From the NCBI GenBank assembly GCA_013002105.1, contig JABDKS010000856.1, positions 1 through 6,184 on the forward strand: DNA of 6,184 nucleotides, given 5' to 3'. How positions within the stretch are numbered: the first letter of the stretch is position 1; each line of letters starts with the position of its first letter. Below, in pieces: positions 1 through 6,155 of the stretch. The notes beneath the pieces were generated by a model. That model was not told where the DNA came from and ran no database searches. It worked only from the letters and a program-made list of their open reading frames with translations. A program made the position numbers and the translations under genes. The stretch comes from Pirellulaceae bacterium (lineage in GTDB: Bacteria; Planctomycetota; Planctomycetia; Pirellulales; Pirellulaceae).

Positions 1-1
1 A

Positions 2-109
2 TCCTTTGGCGTTCCCTATGTTGTCTACGCGAAATCTCCACTGATTCCTGCCCGTCAAACTGCATTTGGCCGGTACGGAACTGTATTCCTGACTGATTTA
101 ATTTCCTGA
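2..109 (+). CDS. Possible C-terminal end of an unidentified protein (5' end outside the window)
   Basis: Frame 2 is open from the window edge to a TGA at 107-109 and reads 35 residues, ending ...GRYGTVFLTDLIS. The alternation of hydrophobic and polar residues (FGVPYVVYAKSP near the start) looks like real protein. The other plus frames here are either Cys/Trp-rich or stop early. The stop lies 11 bases before the ATG at 121, which would suit two adjacent co-directional genes. I do not recognise the family. A minus-strand frame is also open across this stretch, so the call rests only on sequence texture and spacing. Confidence 0.4.
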   Translation, partial: SFGVPYVVYAKSPLIPARQTAFGRYGTVFLTDLIS

Positions 110-120
110 GTAACCCCGCA

Positions 121-2859
121 ATGATTCCAATTCTTCGCAAGGCAACAAGAGCGTCGAATCAACACAGCACACAAAGACGACAACGGACGACCAGTTGGAC
201 GCTTGCTCCGCTTGAGTCCCGACTGATGCTGGCCGGCGATGTAGGTGCCGCCATCTCGGACGGCGCCGCGATCGGATTGGTTCAGGATGCTGCTGGCGTG
301 GTCGCGGTGGACGTTGCTCACATTGATCCATCCCAGGTCATCGATAGTCGGCAGTCCTGTGCATCGATTCTATTTGTCGACGCCGAGATCAGTGACGCGC
401 AGATGCTGATGATGGATGCCGACGTTCAAGAGATCGTGTTGTTGCAAGCGGACCAGGATCCCATCGCACAGATCACAGAGACGCTGCGAACGCGGCGCGA
501 TGTCGCTGCAATCCATCTGTTGGGCCATGGCCAAGCTGGTGAGATTCGATTAGCCGGCGCGGTGGTCGATGAGACGTCACTGCGCAGCAACGCGGAGTCA
601 GTCGGTCAGTGGGGTCTGGCACTAACTAGCGATGCGGACATTTTGATCTACGGATGTGAAACCGGCGCACGCGAACAGGGTCAACGTTTGATGACGACGC
701 TCGCTGCATTGACCGGTGCCGATATTGCCGCTTCGGTTGACATCACCGGTACACGCACCGCAGGCGGCGATTGGGATTTGGAAAGAACGATCGGTGTGAT
801 CCAATCACCAATCGCTTTCGCCGATGCGGCAACATCACGCTATCAACACACGATGCCGATCACGATTCGCGCCGCCGGTGCAACCGGTGATGAAACGATG
901 GCGTTGCAGATCGACGGCGTGACCGTTCAGACGTGGTCCAACATCGGTGGCGATTTTAATGCCGGCGTATTCGAGACTTACACTTACAACGGTGGCGCCG
1001 GAGTGACGGGCGACCAAGTCCGCGTCGCGTTCACCAATGACCTGTACCAACCAGGTGTCGTGGATCGTAATTTGCGGGTCGACAGCATCTCGATTGATGG
1101 ATTGAGTCATCAAAGCGAAGATCCGCGGGTGTTCGGTACCGGCACATGGAAACCTGGAGATGGCATCACGCCGGGTTTCCGCGAAAGTGAAATCATCCAC
1201 TCCAACGGTTATTTTGAATACTTCGATGCGACGGGCAGTCCGGGTGGCTCGCAAATTGTCGTTCGTGCGTCGGGTGCAGAAGGCGGCGAGCAGTTCAATT
1301 TGCAGATTGATGGGCAGACCGTTGGATCGTATACCGCGACGACCGGCTATCAGTCGTTTATCTACACGTCATCGGACACGGTTTCGATCGACCAAGTGCG
1401 AATCGAATTCACCAATGATTTGTATGTTCAAGGGAGTGTTGATCGCAACTTAAACGTCGACTCTGTTCAAATCGACGGCACGACGTTCCAGACCGAAGAT
1501 CCGACGGTGTTTTCGACAGGCACCTGGCTGCCGGCCGACGGAATTGTGCCGGGATTCCGGCTCAGCGAGACGCTGCACGCAAATGGGTATTTTCAATACG
1601 CTGCTGACACCAGTGGCGCCGACTTCAGTCAGCCATCGGTCGTCCTGCTGGAAAATGCTCAGTACAGCGGACGATTCATGCGACTGGACGAGGGTACCGG
1701 GAACGTCGTCCTTTCGACAATCAACGACGAATACAGTCAATGGCGTGTGACACAAGGCAGTGGCGGCAGCCTGCTTCAGAACGTCGCGACGGGCCAGTTC
1801 CTCGAGGCAAACGGATCCGCTGGCGGCGGAAACGTCGATGTCTCCAACGTGGCTGCCAACGCAAACTTATGGACCATCAACGACTCCGGTGTCGGAACGT
1901 TGACGCTCCGCAATGTCGCGACCAACGGCTACCTGGACGGAGACCCTGGGACGGAAGGTTGGAATGTGGAGCAATCGCCGTCGGTCAGCAACGACGACAA
2001 TTGGATTTTTACATTGATTGATCGGACGCAAGGGGATCTCCGCTTGGACCCAAGCGACGACTCGATCACCTTTGCCGCATTTGGAGACTACGGAACGGAA
2101 TTCGGCGGCACGCCGCAGGTCGCCGCGTTGGTCGACCAATTAGGTCCGGACATTATCGTCACCCTCGGCGATGCGAGGTACTACAACGAATCCTATGCCG
2201 ACATTCATGCTGGGTATTCGGCGTACCTGAACGGAACCTCCGACGGTGCGGGCGAGAGTGACATCAATCGATTTTTTCCCGCCGCTGGAAACCACGATTA
2301 CACCGACGACAACGGCATCAGCGACTACCTGGACTACTTTGCATTACCCGGCGATGGAGTTCCAACGGCAAGTAACACCGGTAGTGAATTGACGTATGAC
2401 TTCCTGTGGGGACCGGTTCACTTCTTTGTGCTTGATTCGCAAGCCTTTTTGAATGATCCGACATCCGCCGCCGACCAGACCACTTGGTTGCAAACCGAGA
2501 TGCAGGCATCAACAGCCGCCTGGCAGGTCGTGATGGTTCATCACTCGCCGTATTCATCCGGTAACGTCGGCCCGAGTCCAGCACTGCGATTGCCTTATGC
2601 GGATTGGGGTGCTGATCTGGTTCTGTCGGGACATGACCATGGCTACGAGCGACTGGACCTGGATGGTATCTCCTACGTCGTGAGCGGTCTCGGCGGAGAA
2701 TCGATCTTTGGGTTCCAAACACCGGTTCCCGGGTCGGTGGTCAGGTACGCCGGCAACTATGGACTGAACATGTTCACGGCAACGCAGTCGCAGATCATCG
2801 GGTCATTTGTGAGTGTCGATGGTGTGACCCAAGACACATTCGTAATCAATGCTTCGTAA
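121..2859 (+). CDS. LEPR-XLL / DUF4347 / tandem CBM60-like / ricin-like protein with C-terminal purple-acid-phosphatase-type metallophosphatase
   Basis: A 912-residue modular protein, predicted to be exported. Domains in order: a basic leader with LESRLMLAGD (31-40), the planctomycete LEPR-XLL motif; DUF4347 (~79-225) with HLLGHG (H136) and IYGCETG (C179); two repeats (~247-369 and ~378-496), each with the CBM60-like signature FTNDLY...DRNL.VD; a ricin-type beta-trefoil-like stretch (~507-634) with repeated NVAT.G.L/F and W-V/I-T patterns; and a calcineurin-fold phosphatase (~648-910). The phosphatase carries GDYG (D656), GDARY (D684, Y687), GNHD (N724), HHSP (H808) and GHDH (H838, H840). This matches the PAP/TRAP ligand set, including the iron-binding Tyr. 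Phosphomonoester hydrolysis, possibly on glycan-associated substrates, is inferred. There is no dockerin, PEP-CTERM or C-terminal membrane anchor. No Shine-Dalgarno precedes the ATG; I chose it because the leader and motif follow directly and an upstream gene may end at 109. Confidence 0.93.
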   Translation: MIPILRKATRASNQHSTQRRQRTTSWTLAPLESRLMLAGDVGAAISDGAAIGLVQDAAGVVAVDVAHIDPSQVIDSRQSCASILFVDAEISDAQMLMMDADVQEIVLLQADQDPIAQITETLRTRRDVAAIHLLGHGQAGEIRLAGAVVDETSLRSNAESVGQWGLALTSDADILIYGCETGAREQGQRLMTTLAALTGADIAASVDITGTRTAGGDWDLERTIGVIQSPIAFADAATSRYQHTMPITIRAAGATGDETMALQIDGVTVQTWSNIGGDFNAGVFETYTYNGGAGVTGDQVRVAFTNDLYQPGVVDRNLRVDSISIDGLSHQSEDPRVFGTGTWKPGDGITPGFRESEIIHSNGYFEYFDATGSPGGSQIVVRASGAEGGEQFNLQIDGQTVGSYTATTGYQSFIYTSSDTVSIDQVRIEFTNDLYVQGSVDRNLNVDSVQIDGTTFQTEDPTVFSTGTWLPADGIVPGFRLSETLHANGYFQYAADTSGADFSQPSVVLLENAQYSGRFMRLDEGTGNVVLSTINDEYSQWRVTQGSGGSLLQNVATGQFLEANGSAGGGNVDVSNVAANANLWTINDSGVGTLTLRNVATNGYLDGDPGTEGWNVEQSPSVSNDDNWIFTLIDRTQGDLRLDPSDDSITFAAFGDYGTEFGGTPQVAALVDQLGPDIIVTLGDARYYNESYADIHAGYSAYLNGTSDGAGESDINRFFPAAGNHDYTDDNGISDYLDYFALPGDGVPTASNTGSELTYDFLWGPVHFFVLDSQAFLNDPTSAADQTTWLQTEMQASTAAWQVVMVHHSPYSSGNVGPSPALRLPYADWGADLVLSGHDHGYERLDLDGISYVVSGLGGESIFGFQTPVPGSVVRYAGNYGLNMFTATQSQIIGSFVSVDGVTQDTFVINAS
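859..1608 (+). repeat. Tandem pair of CBM60-like modules inside the 912-residue protein
   Basis: Two protein-level repeats lie head to tail at residues ~247-369 and ~378-496. Matching points are IRAAG/VRASG, LQIDG, FTNDLY (304-309 and 430-435), DRNL (315-318 and 441-444), EDP.VF.TGTW (from 333 and from 459) and NGYF.Y (from 362 and from 488). From FTNDLY onward the offset is exactly 126 residues; near the start it is 132, so one small indel separates the copies. The first half resembles Ca-dependent xylan-binding CBM60/CBM36-type folds. The second half (EDP...PGFR.SE..H.NGYF) is a linked conserved tail. The DNA has diverged, so the duplication is not recent. Confidence 0.8.
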
Positions 2860-2875
2860 TGATTCCGATACGCTC

Positions 2876-2893
2876 CACGCACTTTGATGCGTG
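2876..2893 (+). terminator. Small hairpin after the 912-residue gene, weak terminator candidate
   Basis: CACGCA (2876-2881) and TGCGTG (2888-2893) form a perfect 6-bp stem with a 6-base loop, 17 bases after the stop codon. No T-run follows, so intrinsic termination is doubtful; it could equally protect the 3' end or be chance. The rest of the 2860-2981 gap shows no clear promoter. Confidence 0.25.
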
Positions 2894-2969
2894 CGGGTCA
2901 GTGTTGGCGACTTACCGCTGTCAGTGACGCGCCGGTTGATGCTGGCCGCTCGAAATTCGTCAACCCATC

Positions 2970-2973
2970 AAGG
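2970..2973 (+). promoter_or_regulatory. Likely Shine-Dalgarno AAGG for the membrane protein gene
   Basis: AAGG sits 8 bases before the ATG at 2982, a normal spacing. It supports that start, which also places the first membrane segment directly after a short polar N-terminus. It is the only gene in the window with a recognisable ribosome-binding sequence. Confidence 0.45.
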
Positions 2974-2981
2974 TTTTCTCG

Positions 2982-4007
2982 ATGTCCAATCCGAAAATTC
3001 CCACGACGACCAAGGTTCTGTTCGTGGGTCTGACCGCCGTCTGCTTGCCGGTCGTGCTACTGATCGCGTTTCGTCCCGATATCTTGATTTCGGCAATCAG
3101 CGGTCTTGGCGTCGCGGACGAAGAGACGCTGTACGAGAAAGTCAATCAGCTCTTTGTCGACATCCTGTTGGCGTACGTCGTCAGCGGCTTCATGATCGTC
3201 GCCGACTGGTTGTGTCGGGTTCGGATGGGTAAGTCGCTCATCAATGCCTTGTTCATCAACAATCCGAACGAAAGACTGCCCAAGAAATTTCAATACTACG
3301 CGCTTGCCGCCACGGTAATTGGTTGCGTGATCATTCTGGATTTTTTCTTGATGGGACGTGATCAAGAAAACTGGCTGTACGTCGAAGACGGCCCGATGGA
3401 AAGTTTTACGGCGTTGAGCTTTGCGGTCGCTGGGATCCTGTTGATTGGATCGGTGGTACTGGAGTATCGCAAGAACGGACAACGAATGAGGTTCGGCCGC
3501 AACGGATTGATATTGGGTGTCATGGGCGGCATCGTACTTTTCTTGGTCGCGATGGAAGAAATCAGCTGGGGGCAACGTATCTTTGGCATCGAAACTCCCG
3601 AGTTACTCGAAGAAGTCAACACGCAGCAAGAATTTAATCTGCACAATATCTTTACGGACTATTTCAAATACGCCTATTTCATTGTCGCGATCGCGTTGTT
3701 TGGGGCGACGTGGAAGTCATTCTTGCTGTGGCTCAACAATGCGCGATCGGCATTGAAAGACATTTTGCCTGACGCGACCTTGCTGATTTTGGCAGCGCAA
3801 ATCTTGTACTTTTCGTTTCACCTGATGTTCAACGAACTGATTGAGCCGATCGCGGCGATGTTCATTTTGCTATTCACCTGGCAGCTTTGCCGTTTTTTTC
3901 GAGCACCGATGCCAGCGTCTTCGATGGTTGCTGCTGAGACGGAACCATCATCAATCGATGCCGGACCGACGGAGTCGGTTGACGTTGCTTCCGATGCGAT
4001 AGGCTAG
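2982..4007 (+). CDS. Polytopic membrane protein of unknown function with EEISWGQR...NLHN signature
   Basis: A 341-residue inner-membrane protein. About eight hydrophobic segments are visible, near residues 11-30, 57-75, 106-124, 142-160, 175-191, 229-250, 265-283 and 287-305. A low-complexity acidic tail rich in S, T, E and D follows (~312-341). Distinctive polar motifs lie at membrane edges: EDGPMES (135-141), EEISWGQR (192-199), followed by FGIETPE, and an N..QEFNLHN stretch (213-222). I recognise this pattern from conserved hypothetical membrane proteins scattered through bacteria, but I know of no assigned function. Conserved Glu, His, Asn and Trp at the membrane surface would suit an enzyme or a metal or substrate site; that is inference. 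It follows the 912-residue gene on the same strand after a 122-base gap and converges with the propeller gene. Confidence 0.9.
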   Translation: MSNPKIPTTTKVLFVGLTAVCLPVVLLIAFRPDILISAISGLGVADEETLYEKVNQLFVDILLAYVVSGFMIVADWLCRVRMGKSLINALFINNPNERLPKKFQYYALAATVIGCVIILDFFLMGRDQENWLYVEDGPMESFTALSFAVAGILLIGSVVLEYRKNGQRMRFGRNGLILGVMGGIVLFLVAMEEISWGQRIFGIETPELLEEVNTQQEFNLHNIFTDYFKYAYFIVAIALFGATWKSFLLWLNNARSALKDILPDATLLILAAQILYFSFHLMFNELIEPIAAMFILLFTWQLCRFFRAPMPASSMVAAETEPSSIDAGPTESVDVASDAIG

Positions 4008-4089
4008 CAGCGCGTTGGCTATATCTTTCGTGGAAATGATTGACAGATTCAGCCAGGTGTTCGTTTCAACGCGATGATATAGCCCTGCT
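4006..4089. repeat. Interrupted inverted repeat across the convergent gene ends
   Basis: GGCTATATC (4017-4025) is the exact reverse complement of GATATAGCC (4076-4084). The pairing resumes outward as AGCAG (4006-4010) with CTGCT (4085-4089), leaving CGCGTT (4011-4016) bulged. CGCGTT is itself complementary to AACGCG (4068-4073) in the loop. The left arm starts in the stop codon of the membrane gene; the right arm lies in the last codons of the propeller gene (Gly-Tyr-Ile region). The structure could end transcription in both directions, although no strong T-run is present. It may also be a chance palindrome. Confidence 0.4.
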
Positions 4090-4981
4090 TGCGTTTCAGA
4101 TCGGCTTGGACAGACAAGTAGATATTGTCTTGATCGTCGATCGTAATCCCTTGAATGCTACGCATCGACCCGCCAAAGATAGCGATCGTTTGTAAGCCAT
4201 TCGTTTGTGAATATCTGCTAAGGCGTCCCGACGAACTGTCGGTGATGTAGACCGCGCCTTTGGAATAGCAGATCGACTCGGGCGAAAAAAGTTTCTGCTG
4301 CGAGATCAAGCGTCGTAAGCCGTCTGACGCTGTCCAACGATACAACACACGATCACGATTGTCGGCAATGTACAACTCGCCGTCGTCGCCAAATACCATG
4401 CTCTCTGGTTTGTTGATGTGGTGCTCAGGTCCCAGGAAATCCGAAACGTTGCCATCCTTTGTGACACGGCACACCCGGTGACCGATCGCATCGCCGACCA
4501 AGAGATCGCCATCGGGCGTCAACGCAATCGCTTCGGTCTCTGCCAAGCCGCTACTGGGATCTGTCAAGCGTTGGCATCGACCCGCTGCATCGAGATGCCA
4601 GACGCCTCCCGCATCGTCGTCCGAAAAATAGATGTTCCCATCCGCATCACGAACGAGATCTTCGGGTGACCGGATTCCTGAAGATTCATCACAAAATGTC
4701 ACCAACGCGGCTGAGTCGCCGCTCAATTGTGGATTCCAAGCTCGGCATGCGCTACCGCCTTCGTCGGCGATAAAAATGCGTCCGTCCTGGAAGAGCAGCC
4801 CGTCGGGCGAAGCAATTCCGATCGATTCTGTGGCGGCGATCACTGGCTCGTAGCGGCCGTCAACCATCATGATCGTGCCTTCGCGTCGCCGGTCGCAGCC
4901 GATGTTGAGCACAAAGACCAACGCCAACACAGCGTTAAAGAAACGAATACCACGGCGCGGTTTATCGAATGCTGATATCAC
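4049..4981 (-). CDS. Membrane-targeted six-bladed NHL/SMP-30-like beta-propeller, probable lipoprotein
   Basis: A 310-residue protein. Residues 1-13 are polar and basic, followed by a hydrophobic stretch (14-28) ending LNIGC at C29. This resembles a lipobox, but the -3 residue is Asn rather than Leu, so lipidation is probable, not certain. Six propeller blades follow, each opening with a P-[DE]-[GS] or similar turn and closing with an aromatic or hydrophobic strand then a D/S: SPDGLLF (58), SPEDLV (105), TEAIAL (149), KPESMVF (191), SPESICY (233) and IQGITI (276). Such NHL/SMP-30-like folds bind ligands or partners or act as hydrolases; no catalytic set is evident here. The start is GTG at 4981-4979. 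It is the only usable in-frame start, because a TGA lies three codons upstream and the next ATG would remove the signal. It lies 10 bases after the PAP2 gene's stop, suggesting co-transcription. Confidence 0.88.
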   Translation of the reverse strand: MISAFDKPRRGIRFFNAVLALVFVLNIGCDRRREGTIMMVDGRYEPVIAATESIGIASPDGLLFQDGRIFIADEGGSACRAWNPQLSGDSAALVTFCDESSGIRSPEDLVRDADGNIYFSDDDAGGVWHLDAAGRCQRLTDPSSGLAETEAIALTPDGDLLVGDAIGHRVCRVTKDGNVSDFLGPEHHINKPESMVFGDDGELYIADNRDRVLYRWTASDGLRRLISQQKLFSPESICYSKGAVYITDSSSGRLSRYSQTNGLQTIAIFGGSMRSIQGITIDDQDNIYLSVQADLKRKQGYIIALKRTPG

Positions 4982-4991
4982 AGTGGGTCAT

Positions 4992-5798
4992 CTAAGGATC
5001 AAGAAAAAGTCGCGCCGCATCCTTCATCATGCGAAGAATCAAGCGAAAGTTGTAGTACGAATTACAGGCTTCGAAAACGACCGCAAAGAGCAGCGCTGCG
5101 GAGAATGCCGGTTTGCCCATGGACCACCGAATCAGCGGGTCCAGTATGGGAATCCTGCGTTGGGTTGTCATCCAGACGGCCGCCACGGTCGACAATCCAC
5201 CGATCAAACCTCCGGCGACCACATCCAATGGCCAATGCATTCCCGTAACGACGCGGGGAATCAGAATCACCAGTACGGTCCAGCTGAGCGCCAACACTCC
5301 CAGTGAACGATGGGCGTACAAAATGCCCACTGACAGGGAGACGAAGAGTGCGGCATGATCGCTCGGAAAGGATTCGAGATCCGAATCACCAAAGTCGCCT
5401 GCTTGGAATGCACGCATATTCTCCAGCCCATCCGAGTCCAATGGCTCGCGAATCAGCAGTTGCTCCGCTTTTTTGACTTGTTCTCCCTGACTGACGTAAA
5501 CCGGCGATGAGAACAACACCGGTCGGGGTGAGAGAACGTTGGAGGCAATCATCTTGCTGGCCGCGATCGCGAACAAACCCGCAAGAACAGTAACGGTAAG
5601 AATTCTGCGGACTCGAAACGATTGCTCATCGCTCGCTGCATACCAGGCCGCAACAAAACTACAGCCGACAACGACCGCTTTGACCAATTGATTGTCCGTC
5701 GCCATCGTCAACAGGCTATCCAAAAGCCAGGATCGCCCGACCAGTTCCTGCATCGTCATGTAGACGTCAATGTTGACTGGGTTCAATGAGTCGTACAC
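4992..5798 (-). CDS. PAP2-superfamily membrane phosphatase (undecaprenyl-diphosphatase / lipid phosphatase type)
   Basis: Numbered from the GTG at 5798, the protein has 268 residues. PAP2 signatures: K82...R92-P93 (motif 1, spaced nine residues rather than the usual six), FPSDH (P145, H148; motif 2) and R182-VVTGM-H188-WPL-D192 (motif 3). The two His and the Asp give the usual phospho-histidine chemistry on lipid phosphates or diphosphates at the membrane. Hydrophobic segments lie near 38-54, 66-84, 144-162, 166-184, 192-210 and 231-251. A ~50-residue polar loop separates motifs 1 and 2. The frame stays open to an ATG at 5981, but that extra stretch is rich in Arg, His, Cys and Trp and looks non-coding. 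The recognisable family N-terminus (NPVNIDVYM...GRSWLLDSL) begins just after the GTG. TTG at 5786 or ATG at 5759 are alternative starts; none has a clear Shine-Dalgarno. The substrate cannot be told from sequence. Confidence 0.88.
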   Translation of the reverse strand: MYDSLNPVNIDVYMTMQELVGRSWLLDSLLTMATDNQLVKAVVVGCSFVAAWYAASDEQSFRVRRILTVTVLAGLFAIAASKMIASNVLSPRPVLFSSPVYVSQGEQVKKAEQLLIREPLDSDGLENMRAFQAGDFGDSDLESFPSDHAALFVSLSVGILYAHRSLGVLALSWTVLVILIPRVVTGMHWPLDVVAGGLIGGLSTVAAVWMTTQRRIPILDPLIRWSMGKPAFSAALLFAVVFEACNSYYNFRLILRMMKDAARLFLDP

Positions 5799-6005
5799 GC
5801 GGAAAACTTTGTCACGCTTGGAAACGATTGGTCGGCAGCCGTATGGTCGGCCGCGGAAGCGTTGGAGTTTAGTCCGATCGCCCCACCGGTGCGAGTGTGC
5901 GAAATGCGGTTGGCGCAGAAGTAGCAAGCAACCGTCGGTTTTCCGCCAACCAACCAAGTTCGCAACGCGTGGCCCGTGCAAAATTCAATCCGAAACAAAC
6001 AACTC
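5799..6005. other. Non-coding stretch upstream of the PAP2 gene
   Basis: No convincing gene lies here. Frames on both strands stay open for 70-80 codons, but their translations are rich in Arg, Cys, His and Trp with no hydrophobic or domain pattern. The promoter and leader of the minus-strand PAP2-propeller pair should be in this region; I could not pick out a confident -35/-10 pair. If the PAP2 gene really starts at 5981, most of this stretch would be coding, which I consider unlikely. Confidence 0.5.
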
Positions 6006-6058
6006 CTCGTAGGGCCGGTTCCTACCGGCCGATTGCGCTAAGGCGGCCGGTGGGAACC
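6006..6058. repeat. REP-like palindromic intergenic element
   Basis: Positions 6017-6031 pair with 6044-6058 as a 15-bp stem with one T-G wobble and a 12-base loop (6032-6043). The left arm also folds on itself: GGCCGGT (6013-6019), loop TCCT, ACCGGCC (6024-6030). The left flank begins CTCGTAGGG (6006-6014), with no matching right flank, so the element looks truncated or decayed on the right. GC-rich nested palindromes in intergenic DNA are typical of REP or MITE-like repeats; copy number cannot be judged from one window. Confidence 0.6.
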
Positions 6059-6102
6059 TTGTCTTTACCCACAAGTCTGCTGATTGATAGCTTTTTTAAT
6101 TC

Positions 6103-6155
6103 ACCCTCCCACGCGCTTAGTCATCCATGTAATAGAGACTTGTTCGTGGGAGGGT
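6103..6155. repeat. 11-bp perfect inverted repeat around a 31-base loop
   Basis: ACCCTCCCACG (6103-6113) is the exact reverse complement of CGTGGGAGGGT (6145-6155). A second pair, ACAAGTCT (6071-6078) and AGACTTGT (6136-6143), overlaps the loop, so alternative foldings exist. A run of six T (6092-6097) lies just before the left arm. The sequence after the right arm (GGCACCGAGCTTTAGCGAG) looks like the start of a further repeat unit that runs off the window. A structured RNA or a second dispersed repeat are both possible. Confidence 0.5.

Noticed and set aside
67..102. Possible promoter-like hexamers (TTGGCC at 67-72, TTTAAT at 97-102) before the 912-residue gene.
   Set aside because: The 24-base spacing is wrong for a sigma-70 promoter and they overlap the probable end of the upstream gene.
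835..1254. Minus-strand open frame of 139 residues inside the large gene.
   Set aside because: It is antisense to clearly conserved CBM60-like coding sequence and shows no domain or export pattern.
2891..3232. A plus-strand frame of 113 residues containing TRRLMLAA, sharing the 12 bases TGATGCTGGCCG (2937-2948) with the LEPR-XLL motif of the upstream gene (224-235).
   Set aside because: Most of it overlaps the well-supported membrane protein gene in another frame, the translation becomes Arg/Ser-rich without domains, and a 12-base match to a common-codon motif can be chance. A remnant of a lost LEPR-XLL gene is possible but unsupported.
3057..3575. Minus-strand open frame of 172 residues opposite the membrane protein gene.
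   Set aside because: It mirrors a strongly supported membrane gene; its composition (many Gln, Asp, Arg, His) is what reverse-complemented hydrophobic codons give.
4962..4991. Nine-codon frame starting with ATG directly after the PAP2 stop (TAGATG), out of frame with the propeller.
   Set aside because: It is too short to support as a gene and has no Shine-Dalgarno. It might act in coupling, but nothing in the sequence shows that.
4869..5306. Plus-strand open frame of 145 residues across the propeller-PAP2 junction.
   Set aside because: It runs antisense to two supported genes, is rich in Arg, His, Gln and Asn, and has no hydrophobic core or motif.
5770..6012. Plus-strand 80-residue frame with a CxxCGW-like zinc-ribbon-looking motif.
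   Set aside because: Only one Cys pair is present, the rest is Arg/Ser-rich, there is no ribosome-binding sequence, and it overlaps the start of the PAP2 gene.
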